Assembly: GCF_005497185.1 (NCBI RefSeq)
Contig: NZ_RJTN01000012.1
Span: 1 to 64,000 of the forward strand
Source of the DNA: Pectobacterium polonicum
Lineage (GTDB): Bacteria; Pseudomonadota; Gammaproteobacteria; Enterobacterales; Enterobacteriaceae
Direction: 5' to 3'
Length of the DNA: 64,000 bases
Each line of letters starts with the position of its first letter. Positions within the stretch are counted from its first letter, which is position 1. The notes under the pieces are model-generated. The model saw only the letters and a list, made by a program, of their open reading frames with translations, did no database searches and was not told where the DNA came from. This document shows, one piece after another, positions 28,743-40,200 of this stretch. The translations under genes were made by a program, and so were the position numbers.

Positions 28743-28770
28743 TCAGGCTCCCACCGCAGCAGGAGCCTGA
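28743..28770 (-). terminator. Hairpin downstream of cpdB
   Basis: TCAGGCTCC / GGAGCCTGA, 9-bp perfect stem with a 10-nt loop, 15 bp past the cpdB stop. No T-run. Confidence 0.5.
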
Positions 28771-28785
28771 CAAGGCTGTCAGTGT

Positions 28786-30738
28786 TTATTTCGCGTGTTG
28801 CAGGTCAATACGATAAACTGCAAATCCCGTGTCATCATTCCCGACGGACGTCATCGGGTACTGCGCTTTCTCTTTGATAAACGCGGCGGCTTTCTCTGAC
28901 GGTGACGTTTCAAAACGGATATCCAGCGGCGTATCGCTGACGATAGGCGCCAGACGCCAGTTGTTATCCGCCTGTGGCTTCACTTCTCCCGACTTTTGCG
29001 TTTCCGCACTAATGTAAGCCGCGAGCACGGAGCGGTTTTCATCCGGCGATGCAAAGGCCACATATTTCTCACCCGTACCGGCAAATTTCTCACCATAAGC
29101 GCGATAGTTATTCGTGGCGATCAGGAAGGTCGCTTTGGGATCGATCGGTTTACCGTTAAACGTCAGCCCTTTGATACGGTGTGATTTCTCGTTGATTAAC
29201 GCGCACTCGCTGTCATAGCGGGCAGGTTGCGTCACATCAATCTGATAATTGACGCCATCGATCACGTCGAAGTTATAGGTGCGGAAGCCATCCCAGTTGA
29301 GTAGGGATTGCGGTTCACGCTTGCTCGTATCGATTTGTTTGAACTGACCCGCAGCGCATTCCAGCCACTCCTGCACCTGCTGTCCGTTGACTTTCACCAC
29401 CACCAGCGTATTTGGGTAGAGATATAAATCGGCGGCGTTACGGAAAGTGAGCTGGCCTTTTTCTACTTCGACATAGCTGGCCGGATCGTTTTTACGTCCA
29501 CCGGCTTTAAACGGGGCGGCGGCGGACAGCACGGGCAGATCGGCCAGATCGGGATCGCCCTGAATAAAGTGTTCGACATAGGCGCGCTGGGCATTGTTGA
29601 CGATCTGCACGGTCGGATCGTCCTGAACCAGCGACAGGTAGCTGTACATGTTGTCTGCGGATTTACCGATCGGCTTGCTGACGAATTCGCGCGTGTCCTT
29701 GTGCGCATCGGAGAGCACTTTTACGAGCTTGTCATCTTCCGCTGCCAGTGATTTCTTCTGCGCTTTGTCATAAATAGGTCGGGCTTCCGCTTTCGCCTTT
29801 TCCACCTTCCATGTGCCGCTGTCGTTATTCAGTGTGAAATCAACGACGCCGAGGTGGTCACCCCATTGCCCCGGCATTACGGCAGGTACGCCGTTGAGCG
29901 TTCCCTGTTTGATGTCAGCGCCCTTGATGTTGGCAAAGTCATTGCTGGGGAAAACGGCGTGAGCATGGCCAAACATGATCGCGTCAACGCCGGGGATTTG
30001 GCTGAGATAATAAACGGAGTTTTCCGCCATCGCTTTATACGGCTCGGCAGACAGGCCGGAGTGAGGGATCACAATCACCAGATCGGCACCTTGCTTACGC
30101 ATTTCAGGCACCCATTTTTTGGCACTCTCCGTAATGTCTTCGACGGTGACTTTGCCGGTCAGATTGGCTTTATCCCACACCATGACCTGCGGCGGGACGA
30201 AGCCAATATAGCCGATGCGCAGGGTGTGCTGCTTACCTTCGCGATCCGTGACTGACTTGTTTTCAATGTGGTAAGGCGTAAACAGCGGTTTACCCGTTTT
30301 TGCATCCAGCACGTTGGCGTTTACATAAGGAAATTTCGCGCCGGACAGCGCCTTGTGCAGGTAGTCCAAGCCATAGTTGAATTCGTGGTTACCGATATTG
30401 CCGACGGAATAATCCAGCGTGTTCATCGCCTGATAAACCGGGTGTACATCGCCCGCTTTCAGCCCCTTCGCCGCCATGTAGTCGCCTAACGGGCTGCCTT
30501 GAATTAGGTCGCCATTATCGACCAGCACGCTGTTGGTGGCCTGTTCGCGCGCGGCGTGAATCAGGCTGGCGGTACGCACCAGACCAAATTTATCGGTTGG
30601 CGTATCCTTGTAGTAATCGAAGTCCATCATATTGCTGTGCAGATCGGTGGTTTCCAATACCCGTAAATCAACGGTGGCGGCATGAACGGTCGTGGCGACC
30701 AGCGTAGCAAGCAGGCTGAGAGCCAGTGAATGCTTCAT
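28786..30738 (-). CDS. cpdB: Periplasmic 2',3'-cyclic-nucleotide 2'-phosphodiesterase / 3'-nucleotidase
   Basis: 650 residues from [26 protein letters not shown], with a clear signal peptide. An N-terminal calcineurin-like metallophosphatase domain shows [46 protein letters not shown] and [10 protein letters not shown] metal-ligand motifs; the C-terminal 5'-nucleotidase domain holds [18 protein letters not shown] and [11 protein letters not shown]. It hydrolyses 2',3'-cyclic and 3'-nucleotides for nucleoside salvage. Nineteen additional in-frame codons upstream lack the signal-peptide context. Divergent from cysQ, as in E. coli. Confidence 0.96.
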   Translation of the reverse strand: MKHSLALSLLATLVATTVHAATVDLRVLETTDLHSNMMDFDYYKDTPTDKFGLVRTASLIHAAREQATNSVLVDNGDLIQGSPLGDYMAAKGLKAGDVHPVYQAMNTLDYSVGNIGNHEFNYGLDYLHKALSGAKFPYVNANVLDAKTGKPLFTPYHIENKSVTDREGKQHTLRIGYIGFVPPQVMVWDKANLTGKVTVEDITESAKKWVPEMRKQGADLVIVIPHSGLSAEPYKAMAENSVYYLSQIPGVDAIMFGHAHAVFPSNDFANIKGADIKQGTLNGVPAVMPGQWGDHLGVVDFTLNNDSGTWKVEKAKAEARPIYDKAQKKSLAAEDDKLVKVLSDAHKDTREFVSKPIGKSADNMYSYLSLVQDDPTVQIVNNAQRAYVEHFIQGDPDLADLPVLSAAAPFKAGGRKNDPASYVEVEKGQLTFRNAADLYLYPNTLVVVKVNGQQVQEWLECAAGQFKQIDTSKREPQSLLNWDGFRTYNFDVIDGVNYQIDVTQPARYDSECALINEKSHRIKGLTFNGKPIDPKATFLIATNNYRAYGEKFAGTGEKYVAFASPDENRSVLAAYISAETQKSGEVKPQADNNWRLAPIVSDTPLDIRFETSPSEKAAAFIKEKAQYPMTSVGNDDTGFAVYRIDLQHAK

Positions 30739-30950
30739 TGCGTAACTCCTTGTGCGGTGAGTGTCGACGCGTGAGACGATCGGGGTGTCTTTCATATCAT
30801 GATGAAGTTAAAGTGATTATCGTCTCTAAATTCTGAGGATGACATCAATAATGGCAATAATCGTAGATTGCCTCACAGATGTATAATGAATGACAGAGAT
30901 GAAGTCTGCGTTACGCTATCGTCGCGTAACCGATAACGACGAGGTAGATC

Positions 30951-31691
30951 ATGCTAGAACCTATTTGCCAACTGGCTCGCGATGCCGGTGCTGCTATTAT
31001 GCAGGTTTATGACGGGCACCATCCGGTGGATGTCGCGCACAAGAAAGATGATTCGCCAGTAACCGCCGCCGATCTTGCGGCGCACCGGGTGATTAAAGAT
31101 GGGCTGGCCGCTGCGTTCCCCGATATTCCTTTGCTGTCAGAAGAAGATCCGCCAGCGTGGGAAATCCGTCGGCACTGGCAGCGCTATTGGCTGGTCGATC
31201 CGCTGGACGGCACTAAAGAGTTTCTCAGCCGCAACGGTGAATTCACGGTAAACATTGCGCTGATTGAGAACGGTCAGGCTGTACTGGGCGTAGTTTATGT
31301 ACCGGTCACGGGTGTGATGTATTCCGCAGCGGAAGGCAAAGCCTGGAAAGAAGAAAGCGGCCAGCGTCGGCGAATTTCGGTGAAGCAGGCGCATCCGCCG
31401 CTGGTGGTGGTCAGCCGCTCTCATGCCGATAGCGAGTTGAAGGACTATCTCAACCAACTGGGTGAGCACCAGACGGTGGCGATTGGCTCATCGCTAAAAT
31501 TCTGTCTGGTGGCAGAAGGCGACGCGCAGCTTTACCCCCGTTTCGGGCCGACTAACATTTGGGATACCGCAGCGGGCCATGCGGTGGCGGTGGCCGCCGG
31601 GGCGCAGATTCACGATTGGCAGGGACAACCGCTGTCCTATACGCCGCGTGAATCCTTCCTCAACCCCGGTTTTCGCGTCTCCCTGTTTTAG
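30951..31691 (+). CDS. cysQ: 3'(2'),5'-bisphosphate nucleotidase CysQ
   Basis: 246 residues. Inositol-monophosphatase fold: [14 protein letters not shown], the metal-binding [35 protein letters not shown] (the family WxxDPxDGT motif, about residues 81-90) and [19 protein letters not shown]. It removes PAP made during sulfate assimilation. Slightly odd: [10 protein letters not shown] where many homologues have LSEE. Ends 4 bp from the end of the convergent ytfJ gene. Confidence 0.96.
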   Translation: MLEPICQLARDAGAAIMQVYDGHHPVDVAHKKDDSPVTAADLAAHRVIKDGLAAAFPDIPLLSEEDPPAWEIRRHWQRYWLVDPLDGTKEFLSRNGEFTVNIALIENGQAVLGVVYVPVTGVMYSAAEGKAWKEESGQRRRISVKQAHPPLVVVSRSHADSELKDYLNQLGEHQTVAIGSSLKFCLVAEGDAQLYPRFGPTNIWDTAAGHAVAVAAGAQIHDWQGQPLSYTPRESFLNPGFRVSLF

Positions 31692-31695
31692 AATA

Positions 31696-32274
31696 CTATT
31701 TCTCTTCCAGCAACTGGCGCAGCAGGGACATCACCTGCTGCACTTCCTGTCCGCTCAATGCGCCATCCTTCACGAAACGGACTTTCCCTTGTTTATCCAG
31801 CACGGCGATAGCTGAACTTTGCGGCTGGAGCTGCCAGGTTTTCCGCACGTTCCCGTTACTGTCGACAATAAACTGCGACCACGGGAAGGCTTTTTTGTTG
31901 TCCTCAAGGTTACTGCGCACAAACATGCTGGTGCCGATGATGGCATCGTCGGTATTCACGATTGTCGTCGTTTGGTAATAATCATGCGGTAGGTTAGCGG
32001 CCTTCAGGGCGGAGATGAGCGGATCGTTCATCTCCTTGGCAGAGGTGCGGCCAGCGATATGTTGTATCACCCGCACTTTTCCGGGCAACTGCGCGCTGTT
32101 CCAGTTTTTATAACTAAACTGATTATTAAGGTACTGAAGTTCTCCTTTGTCTGCGACGCCGACGGGAGGAACAAGTTGGTTGAGTAGTAGCGTATGCGCT
32201 GAGGCCGTGAGTGCAACAGACCCCAACAAGGGGGTGATAAAGAGCGCGAGGAGCAGGTGGCGTATTTTTATCAT
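31696..32274 (-). CDS. ytfJ: YtfJ-family periplasmic protein
   Basis: 192 residues with a signal peptide, MIKIRHLLLALFITPLLGSVALTASAHT. The mature part looks like a thioredoxin-fold protein without the CxxC pair: LPGKVRVIQHIAGRTSAKEMND, TTTIVNTDDAIIGTSMFVRSN and PWSQFIVDSNGNVRKTWQL. It matches the YtfJ transcriptional-regulator-named family, which is periplasmic despite that label; function unknown. I start at 32274 to include the signal peptide. Convergent with cysQ. The 348 bp between its start and ytfK hold divergent upstream regions with no gene seen. Confidence 0.9.
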   Translation of the reverse strand: MIKIRHLLLALFITPLLGSVALTASAHTLLLNQLVPPVGVADKGELQYLNNQFSYKNWNSAQLPGKVRVIQHIAGRTSAKEMNDPLISALKAANLPHDYYQTTTIVNTDDAIIGTSMFVRSNLEDNKKAFPWSQFIVDSNGNVRKTWQLQPQSSAIAVLDKQGKVRFVKDGALSGQEVQQVMSLLRQLLEEK

Positions 32275-32622
32275 GGTATGTCCTTCAGTGTGGGTGGCCC
32301 GATGCAATGTCAACGATGGAAAATGTCAGGCCATGGAATAAGCGTAGATTCAGGAAACTGGTCTGTCCTGCTCCGCGCTAAAACGCTTTGTGGCCGAGTG
32401 CACAAAACCCTTATTTTTGAAGGTTTATACTGATGGCTAGGGGTTTATTTAAACACTGTTCTGTAAAAATCTGTAAAAGCAGTTAAGAATACTGAATAGT
32501 GGGGAACTAAAAGCCGTTTTACAGGACTAATTAGCAGTATCCGTTATCTCATTAGCGCTCCAGAACCTCAGCCATGTTGGCGACAGGGAGAGCGTAGAAA
32601 AATAAAACGGGAGAGTAAAACG

Positions 32623-32829
32623 ATGAGGATCTTCGAACGTTACAACCCTTTGAAAGTCGCCAAATATGTGAAAACCCTGTTTCGTGGGCGGCTGTACATA
32701 AAAGGGGTTGGTGCTTTTGAGTTCGACTACGGCAAAATTCTCTTGCCAAAGAAACAGGATAAGCAGCATCTTCTGGTGATGTCCGAAGTGAACCGCCAGG
32801 TCATCCGGCTTCAGGCCGAGATGGGATGA
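32623..32829 (+). CDS. ytfK: YtfK, small SpoT-activating stress protein
   Basis: 68 residues, nearly identical in layout to E. coli Ytf[58 protein letters not shown]. In E. coli YtfK binds SpoT and tips it toward (p)ppGpp synthesis under phosphate and fatty-acid starvation. Start ATG follows GGGAG. A terminator follows, so it is probably monocistronic. Confidence 0.95.
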   Translation: MRIFERYNPLKVAKYVKTLFRGRLYIKGVGAFEFDYGKILLPKKQDKQHLLVMSEVNRQVIRLQAEMG

Positions 32830-32839
32830 AGGATAAAGA

Positions 32840-32868
32840 AACGGCCCATAGCGGGCCGTTCTGGTTTG
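32840..32868 (+). terminator. Terminator after ytfK
   Basis: AACGGCCC / GGGCCGTT, 8-bp stem with a 5-nt loop, then CTGGTTTGTT, 11 bp past the ytfK stop. The next gene (ytfL) is convergent. Confidence 0.7.
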
Positions 32869-32898
32869 TTAGCTATATCACTTGCTGATTGATAACGG

Positions 32899-34224
32899 TT
32901 AGTCCGTGCTATCAGCCCGCGCGCTGGATGAGACGATAGGGCGATCTTCCAGACGGGTGACCAGCAGCTGATCGATCTTATAGCTATCGATGTCCACCAC
33001 TTCAAACTTATAGCCTGAAAAGCGCACTGCATCGGTACGTTTGGGGATTTTCCGCAGCGTATACATCATGAAGCCGCCAATGGTTTCGTAGTTACCGGAG
33101 TGCGGGAAGTCATCAATATTCAACGCCCGCATCACGTCTTCTATTGGCGTACCGCCTTCAACCAGCCATGAATTTTCATCGCGCGCTACAATCTGCTCTT
33201 CCATTCCCTGGCCGACAAGATCGCCCATCAGCGTGGTCATGACGTCATTAAGGGTGATGATGCCGACGATCAGCGCGTATTCGTTCAGAATGACCGCGAA
33301 ATCTTCGCCCGCGGTTTTAAAGCTTTCTAACGCTTCAGACAGCGTCAGCGTATCCGGTACGATCAGCGCCGGGCGAATCTGCACGCCGCTGCTCAGCGTC
33401 AGGCTTTGGTTTCCCAGCACCCGAATCAGCAGGTCTTTGGAATCCACGTAGCCGACGATCTGATCAATCGTGCCATCGCAAACCAGAAACTTGGAATGTG
33501 GCTGCTGGGCGATTTTTTCCTTAATGCTGTCTTCCTGCTCGCGCAGATCGAAGTAAACCACGCTTTCGCGCGAGGTCATTGAGGAAGGTACGGTGCGGGA
33601 TTCCAGTTCAAACACGTTCTCGATGAGTTCGTGCTCCTGCTTACGCAGTACACCAGCCAGCGCACCCGCTTCCACCACGGCATAAATATCATCGGACGTG
33701 ATGTCATCCTTACGTACCATCGGCAGTTTGAGCAGACGGAAAATGACGTTAGCCAGGCCGTTGAATATCCAGACCAGCGGGCGGAAAAGGAACAGACAGA
33801 AGCGCATGGGGTTGATTATGCGGACCGCTACGGTTTCCGGCGCAATCATACCAATGCGTTTCGGGGTGAGATCGCCAAACAGGATGAACAGGCTGGTGAC
33901 AAGGACGAATGAACAGATGAAGCTAACTTTATCTGCGGCTTCAGGTGACATGAAGCGTTCAAATAGCATGGAAAAGGTCGGAGAAAATGCCGCATCGCCG
34001 ATGATACCGGCCAGAATGGCGACGGCATTGACGCCAATTTGAATCACGGTAAAGAAGATGCCCGGCGTTTCCTGAAACTTGAGCACCAGATCGGCGTTGA
34101 GGTTTCCCTCATCGGCCATCAGTTTGAGTTTAATTTTACGAGACGCCGCCAGCGAGATCTCGGACAACGAGAAAAATGCACTGATGGCAATAAGAAAAAG
34201 AATCAGTAATAGACTGTTTAACAT
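32899..34224 (-). CDS. ytfL: YtfL, DUF21/CBS/CorC transporter-associated membrane protein
   Basis: 441 residues from MLNSLLLILFLIAISAFFSLSEISLAASRK. An N-terminal DUF21 (CNNM) domain of about four membrane helices (AFFSLSEISLAA, GVNAVAILAGIIGDAAF, VLVTSLFILFGDLTPKRIG) is followed by two CBS domains (residues about 210-330) and a C-terminal CorC/HlyC domain with DENSWLVEGGTPIEDVMRAL. E. coli YtfL has been linked to polyamine (cadaverine/putrescine) efflux; related proteins affect magnesium. Thirty-one in-frame upstream codons were not used because the hydrophobic start fits the family. Transcribed towards ytfK. Confidence 0.93.
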   Translation of the reverse strand: MLNSLLLILFLIAISAFFSLSEISLAASRKIKLKLMADEGNLNADLVLKFQETPGIFFTVIQIGVNAVAILAGIIGDAAFSPTFSMLFERFMSPEAADKVSFICSFVLVTSLFILFGDLTPKRIGMIAPETVAVRIINPMRFCLFLFRPLVWIFNGLANVIFRLLKLPMVRKDDITSDDIYAVVEAGALAGVLRKQEHELIENVFELESRTVPSSMTSRESVVYFDLREQEDSIKEKIAQQPHSKFLVCDGTIDQIVGYVDSKDLLIRVLGNQSLTLSSGVQIRPALIVPDTLTLSEALESFKTAGEDFAVILNEYALIVGIITLNDVMTTLMGDLVGQGMEEQIVARDENSWLVEGGTPIEDVMRALNIDDFPHSGNYETIGGFMMYTLRKIPKRTDAVRFSGYKFEVVDIDSYKIDQLLVTRLEDRPIVSSSARADSTD

Positions 34225-34395
34225 AGTTTTTACTTTAGGTAAGTTTTCGCATGAGCCGAAATTGACGCAGCGATCCTCAGAAAGGTGAACACATAAAGGT
34301 GAACACATTATGATCATTGTTGAAGGTCAAAACCGGGCGAGGATGGGCCCGGTTCGGGCGCATTATAGCAGGAGCGGTGAAATTACCGCCAGCGG

Positions 34396-35034
34396 TCAAC
34401 GCGGTGGCGGCAGACAGACGCCGATGCCGCCTAACCCACAGTAGCCGTTCGGGTTCTTGTGCAGATATTGCTGGTGATCATCTTCAGCATAATAGAATGG
34501 ACCCGCAGGCTCGATTTCTGTGCTGATAGCGCGACTATCACCGTTCTCTCTCATCGCCTGCTGAAAGCGCTGAAGGCTTTCCTGCGCGGCCTGTTCCTGC
34601 TCTGTCGTGAGCGTGTAGATGGCGGAACGGTACTGGCTGCCGATATCCCCGCCCTGACGCATGCCTTGCGCAGGATCGTGATTTTCCCAGAACTGTTGCA
34701 GCAACTGATCGTAGCTGATGACCGCAGGATCGAAAACGACACGTACCGCTTCAGCATGGTCAGTCTGCCCGCTACACACTTCACGGTAGGTTGGATTGGG
34801 CGTATAACCGCCAATATACCCCGCCGCTGTGCTGTAGATCCCCGGCTGTTGCCAGAACAAACGCTCCGCGCCCCAGAAGCAACCCATGGCAAAAATAGCC
34901 ACGGACATATGGTCTGGCACATGCGTCATTGAATGTTCATTTACGACATGCAGTCTGGCCACCGGCATGGGGGTGGAACGCCCCGGTAAAGCAGCGGATT
35001 GCGTAATCCGCTGTGTCTTATCAATCGAACTCAT
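34396..35034 (-). CDS. msrA: Peptide-methionine (S)-S-oxide reductase MsrA
   Basis: 212 residues. The active-site [11 protein letters not shown] holds the catalytic cysteine, followed by [31 protein letters not shown] and [25 protein letters not shown]; the C-terminal [11 protein letters not shown] supplies resolving cysteines. Reduces methionine-S-sulfoxide in proteins. Start at 35034 (MSSIDKTQR) by similarity to enterobacterial MsrA; 18 further in-frame codons lie upstream. Divergent from tamA, as in E. coli. The 333-bp gap is AT-rich with promoter-like sequence only. Confidence 0.95.
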   Translation of the reverse strand: MSSIDKTQRITQSAALPGRSTPMPVARLHVVNEHSMTHVPDHMSVAIFAMGCFWGAERLFWQQPGIYSTAAGYIGGYTPNPTYREVCSGQTDHAEAVRVVFDPAVISYDQLLQQFWENHDPAQGMRQGGDIGSQYRSAIYTLTTEQEQAAQESLQRFQQAMRENGDSRAISTEIEPAGPFYYAEDDHQQYLHKNPNGYCGLGGIGVCLPPPR

Positions 35035-35367
35035 CACGTTGTTAACTCCAACAGGACTGGGTGAATGACCTTCTCTCACTGAGAGCATAACTAAGAAGTA
35101 TTGACCTGTCTTTATATCTTAAAAGTGTTTAATGTTAAGGTAATGCGCGTCCATAACGTGAAAAAGTGATAATTGCAGATTAATATCCAACACTAAGGTA
35201 AAAAATTAGTATTTATCACTAATTTCATGCGGAGTTATTAGCCTTTTTCTGCTTTACATGATGTTTTGTTTGGAAACATGAACCTATATGACCGTCAGCG
35301 CGGCGGGCGAAGTGATAAAAGCCATGCTATAGGTTTTAGGCGACAGACCGATTGATCAGGGAGCTCA

Positions 35368-37230
35368 GTGACTATTTTCATTGCAAAAAGACGTTTTACT
35401 TCAAAGAACCGTTTCATTGGGCAAAAAAGTGCCACCGGGGAAAAAGGCATTGCGGGAAGAAAAACCGGCCTTGCTGGCCCGCGTGGTGTGCCGCGATACC
35501 GGATACTTGGCCTGATGTGCGCGTTGCTCACGTTGGTGCCTGAAAGCCAGGCGGCGAATGTGCGTCTGCAAGTCATGGGGCTGGAAGGGCAGCTGCAAAA
35601 GAATGTACGGGCTCGTTTATCCACCATAGCGGGCGATGAGGTGAATGCCGACGGGCGTTTCCGCTCACGCGTCGATGAAGCGATCCGTCAGGGGCTGCGA
35701 GCACTCGGCTATTACGATCCACAGATAGGTTTTGAATTCCGGCCTGCCATTAATGGCGGGCGACCGGTATTGATTGCCACTGTCACACCTGGCGACCCGG
35801 TAAAAATTGCGGGGGTGAACATCACGCTGCACGGCGGGGCGCGCGATGATAAAGATTACCAACAGCTGGTTAAAGACGATCGCCCCGAAATCGGTTCGGT
35901 GTTAAACCACGGTGATTTCGATCGCTTTAAAAGCGGGCTGAACGGTTTGTCATTACGTAAAGGCTACTTCGATGCGCGTTTCCAGCAAAGTCAGCTCGGC
36001 GTGATGCGCGAAGAAAAAGAAGCTTTTTGGGATATCGATTTTGATAGCGGGGAACGCTACCGCTTTGGCGCTGTACACTTTCAGGGCGCACAAATCCGCG
36101 ATGATTATCTGCAAAATCTGGTGCCGTTTCATGACGGTGATGCGTATACCAGCGAAGACCTTGGCGAGTTAAACCGCCGCCTTTCCGCGACGGGGTGGTT
36201 CAATTCTGTCGTGGTGTCGCCCAATTTTGACCAGTCAAAAAGTACCAAAGTTCTGCCGCTGGATGCGGTGGTAACGCCGCGGACCCGTAACCGCATCGAA
36301 ACCGGGGTGGGTTATGCCACGGATGTTGGTCCCCGTTTTAAAACCACCTGGAATAAGCCTTGGGTGAATTCACGGGGCCACAGCCTGGAAAGCAGCCTGA
36401 GCGTGTCCGCGCCGGAGCAATCGCTTGATTTTAGCTACAAAATCCCTTTGTTGAAGAATCCACTAGAGCAGTATTACCTGCTGCAAGGCGGCTTCAAGCG
36501 CGAAGATCTCAACGATACCCAATCCGATGGCACCACGCTGAACGTGGCGCGCTACTGGGATCTCTCCAGCGGCTGGCAACGGGCGATTAATCTGCGCTGG
36601 AGCCTCGACCACTTTACGCAGGCGAGCGTAACGGATACCACGATGCTGATCTATCCGGGGGTCAGCATTAACCGAACCCGCCAACGTGGCGGGCTGATGC
36701 CGGTATGGGGCGATACGCAGCGCTACTCTATCGATATTTCCGATACCACATGGGGATCGGATATCGATTTTGCCGTGGTTCAGGCACAAAACGTCTGGAT
36801 TCGGACGCTGGCGGATAAACACCGTTTCGTCGCGCGCGGCAATTTGGGGTGGATTGAAACCAATAATTTCTCCCGTGTGCCGCCCTCACTGCGGTTCTTT
36901 GCCGGTGGCGATCGCAGCATTCGTGGGTATAAGTACAAATCTATTTCGCCGCGCGACAGCGACGGCAAACTGACCGGTGCGTCCAAGCTGGCGACCGGCT
37001 CGCTCGAATACCAATACAACGTGACGGGAAAATGGTGGGGCGCGGTTTTTGTTGATTCAGGTGAAGCGGTGAATGACATCAAACGGAGTAACTTCAAGAC
37101 CGGCACGGGTGTCGGTGTACGCTGGGCCTCGCCGATTGGGCCGGTGAAATTCGATGTTGCCATGCCGATTGGCGATGCAGAGAAGAAGAACGATGTTCAG
37201 TTCTATATCGCACTGGGGCCTGAATTATGA
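35368..37230 (+). CDS. tamA: TamA, outer-membrane Omp85 subunit of the translocation and assembly module
   Basis: 620 residues. Three POTRA domains follow the signal region ([22 protein letters not shown] to about residue 300), then a 16-strand beta-barrel with the Omp85 signature [14 protein letters not shown] and a C-terminal barrel strand ending FYIALGPEL. Together with TamB it supports outer-membrane protein assembly and phospholipid transport. The GTG start at 35368 has AGGGAG upstream and gives an unusually long basic n-region of about 45 residues before the hydrophobic stretch [22 protein letters not shown] at 35488 would give a conventional 22-residue signal peptide but has no visible ribosome site. 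Overlaps tamB by 4 bp. Confidence 0.95.
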   Translation: MTIFIAKRRFTSKNRFIGQKSATGEKGIAGRKTGLAGPRGVPRYRILGLMCALLTLVPESQAANVRLQVMGLEGQLQKNVRARLSTIAGDEVNADGRFRSRVDEAIRQGLRALGYYDPQIGFEFRPAINGGRPVLIATVTPGDPVKIAGVNITLHGGARDDKDYQQLVKDDRPEIGSVLNHGDFDRFKSGLNGLSLRKGYFDARFQQSQLGVMREEKEAFWDIDFDSGERYRFGAVHFQGAQIRDDYLQNLVPFHDGDAYTSEDLGELNRRLSATGWFNSVVVSPNFDQSKSTKVLPLDAVVTPRTRNRIETGVGYATDVGPRFKTTWNKPWVNSRGHSLESSLSVSAPEQSLDFSYKIPLLKNPLEQYYLLQGGFKREDLNDTQSDGTTLNVARYWDLSSGWQRAINLRWSLDHFTQASVTDTTMLIYPGVSINRTRQRGGLMPVWGDTQRYSIDISDTTWGSDIDFAVVQAQNVWIRTLADKHRFVARGNLGWIETNNFSRVPPSLRFFAGGDRSIRGYKYKSISPRDSDGKLTGASKLATGSLEYQYNVTGKWWGAVFVDSGEAVNDIKRSNFKTGTGVGVRWASPIGPVKFDVAMPIGDAEKKNDVQFYIALGPEL

Positions 37231-40200
37231 TGGATGATAAAAACGACAACAGCACACCTGCTGCGGTGACGGAAGAAAAGGTCGCGCAGGATAATGTACC
37301 GACGACGCCAGTACGAAAAGGACGCTGGTGGAAACGTATCGGGATTGGCATTGTTGCATTCTTACTGCTGCTCGTTGTTGGAGTGGGCCTGCTAGTGGGG
37401 ACCACGTCGGGTTTGCACCTGTTGCTGAATACCGCCGCGCGCGTGGTGCCGGGGCTGGAGATCGCCAGCGTGAGCGGTGGCTGGCGTGATTTAACCCTGA
37501 AAAATGTCAGCTACGAGATGCCGGGCGTAACGGTAAAGAGCGAAGAGTTTCACCTGTCGCTCGCGCTGGACTGTCTGCGTAAAAGTCAGCTATGCATCAA
37601 TGACCTATCGGCTAATCGCATTGACGTTGTGGTGGATACCAAAGCGTTGCCTGCATCAGAAGAACCTACAACGCCTTCAGAACCAGTCACAGAAATTTCA
37701 GCGCCTTTCCCTATTTCTCTGCGTCAACTGGTGCTCAACGGCGTTCAGGTTACCGTCGATGATACGGCGATTTCACTGGGTGAGTTCCGTACGGGAATGC
37801 AGTGGGAAGGACGCGCGTTGACGCTGTTGCCGACCAAAATTAGTGCACTGCTGGTGGCTTTGCCAAAAACGCCCGTTGATGTATTGGAAGATGGCAAAGT
37901 GACGGCAGCGGAAATGGCGTCCGTCATCAAAGAAACGGCGGAAAATGTCCGCGAGGCTGCCGAACAAGGCACCTCACAAACGCTTCAAATCGATAAAGTG
38001 CTAGAAGCAAATAACACGGTAGCGGCAGCCACGACGACGACACCGATACCAACGGCGAAAACGGATAACGCCTCTGACAAGCCTGCCGTGCCTGAACAGC
38101 CATTGGGTGAACGCCTGAGCGAGCTGTTTTCCAAACCGCTATTACCTGATTTACCGCAGTTCACGCTGCCGCTGGATCTGAATATTGTCGAGATTCACGG
38201 TGAACAGCTACGGCTGACGGGCGATCAGGACATTTTGATTAATAACCTTTTCGTACAGGCATCGACCCAGCAACAGCATTTGCGTTTGGACAAGTTGATC
38301 GTGCAATCGCCACAGGGTGGATTGAATGTGCGCGGTGAAGCGACGCTTAGCGATAACTGGCCCGTTTCACTGGCGGCGAACGGCGTGCTGAACGTTGATC
38401 CGCTCAAAGGCGAGAAGCTGAAACTGACGGTTGATGGCGGCCTGCGTGAACAGCTGAATGTGGCGCTGAACCTTTCGGGGCCGCAGCGTGCGCAGTTAGA
38501 GCTGCAAACTCAACTGGCGGAAGCCGGGCTACCGCTGGCGTTGACGCTGCAAACCGAGCGCGTGCGCTGGCCGTTGACGGGCGCAACACAGTATCAGGCC
38601 AGCAACGTCAGGCTGCGCTTTAACGGCAAAGTGACAGACTATGCCCTGTCGCTGCGCGGCGACCTGAGCGGAGCAGACATTCCCCCTGCGACGCTGTTGT
38701 TGGATGGTAAAGGTAATGAGCAGCAGTTTACGCTGAGTCGTCTGCGGCTGGCGGCGTTGCAGGGCAATGCCGATCTGAACGCTCTTATCGACTGGAGCAA
38801 AGCGATCAGCTGGCGTAGCGAGCTTGTGTTGAGTGGGATCAACACCGCGAAACAGTGGCCTGAATGGCCCGCGAAAATAGATGGCAAGATAACAACGCGC
38901 GGTAGCGTCTATGGCGGTAGCTGGCAGTTGCAGGTGCCGGAACTGCGGCTGGATGGCAACGTGAAAGCGAATAAGCTCACGGCCAGAGGTGAACTGCGCG
39001 GTAACGCGGCGGGGCAGTGGACAATACCTGAGCTGAACCTGGCGTTAGGGCGTAACCAACTGAACGTCAAAGGCGATCTAAGCGACAAGTGGCAGTTGGA
39101 TGCCGACATCAATGCGCCGTCGCTGGATGGTATGTTGCCCGGTTTGGCGGGGCGTGCCATTGGCACACTCAAGCTACGCGGTAATCTGCGTGAACCGCAG
39201 ATGCTGGCTGATATTACCGCTTCTGGTCTGCGCTGGCAGGCGATCACAATTAGTCAGGTGAGGGTGGAAGGTGATGTGCGCTCCGAACAGCAGATTCAGG
39301 GCAAACTCGCGGTGCGCCTCGAGGCGCTGAAGCAAGACGGTCTGAATATTGCCCTGTTGACGCTGGATGCCAGCGGCAATGAGAAGCAGCATCAGCTTCG
39401 GCTGAATATGCAGGGGGAACCGGTCGCGGGGCAATTGGCGCTTTCAGGTAGCTTCGATCGTCAGGAACAGCGCTGGCGCGGTACGTTGAACAATACCCGC
39501 TTCGATACGCCAGTGGGTGAATGGCGTCTGACGCAGGATATGGCGTTGGATTACCTGAATACGCAACAAAAGATCACGATTGGTACGCACTGCTGGCGGA
39601 ATCCGAATGCTGAGCTTTGCGTACCAAAAGCGATTGAAGCTGGGCCGAGCGGACAGGCGAGCATTCGACTGAATCGCTTCGATCTCGCCATGCTGAAACC
39701 GTTCCTGACGGCGGATACGGTGCTAGCCGGGACATTCACGGGCGGTGCCGATATCAGCTGGCAGGCGGGACAAGGTTTACCGCAGGCGAAAATCTCGCTG
39801 GTGGGGAACGGCGTGAGCGTTCGCCAGCAGATGCAGGGCAACACGCTGCCGATTGATTTCGAGACCTTTACGCTTAATGCCGGGCTCGATCGTGGACGAG
39901 CACAGCTTGGTTGGCTGATGGCAATTCGGGAAAACGGGCGCTTCAGCGGCGATATTCAGGTGAGCGATCCACAAGGGCGGCGCAATCTCGGCGGCAGCGT
40001 TGCGATCAATAATATTTCGCTGGCGCTGCTCAACCCTGCGTTGAGCAAAGGGGAGAAAGCGGCGGGGATTCTGAATGCGAATCTGCGTCTTGCGGGGGAT
40101 GCTGCACGTCCTCAACTCTTCGGCCAAATGGTGCTGGAACGGTTAGATATTGATGGCAACTGGATGCCCATCGATCTGACCAACGGGAGGCTGGCGGTGA

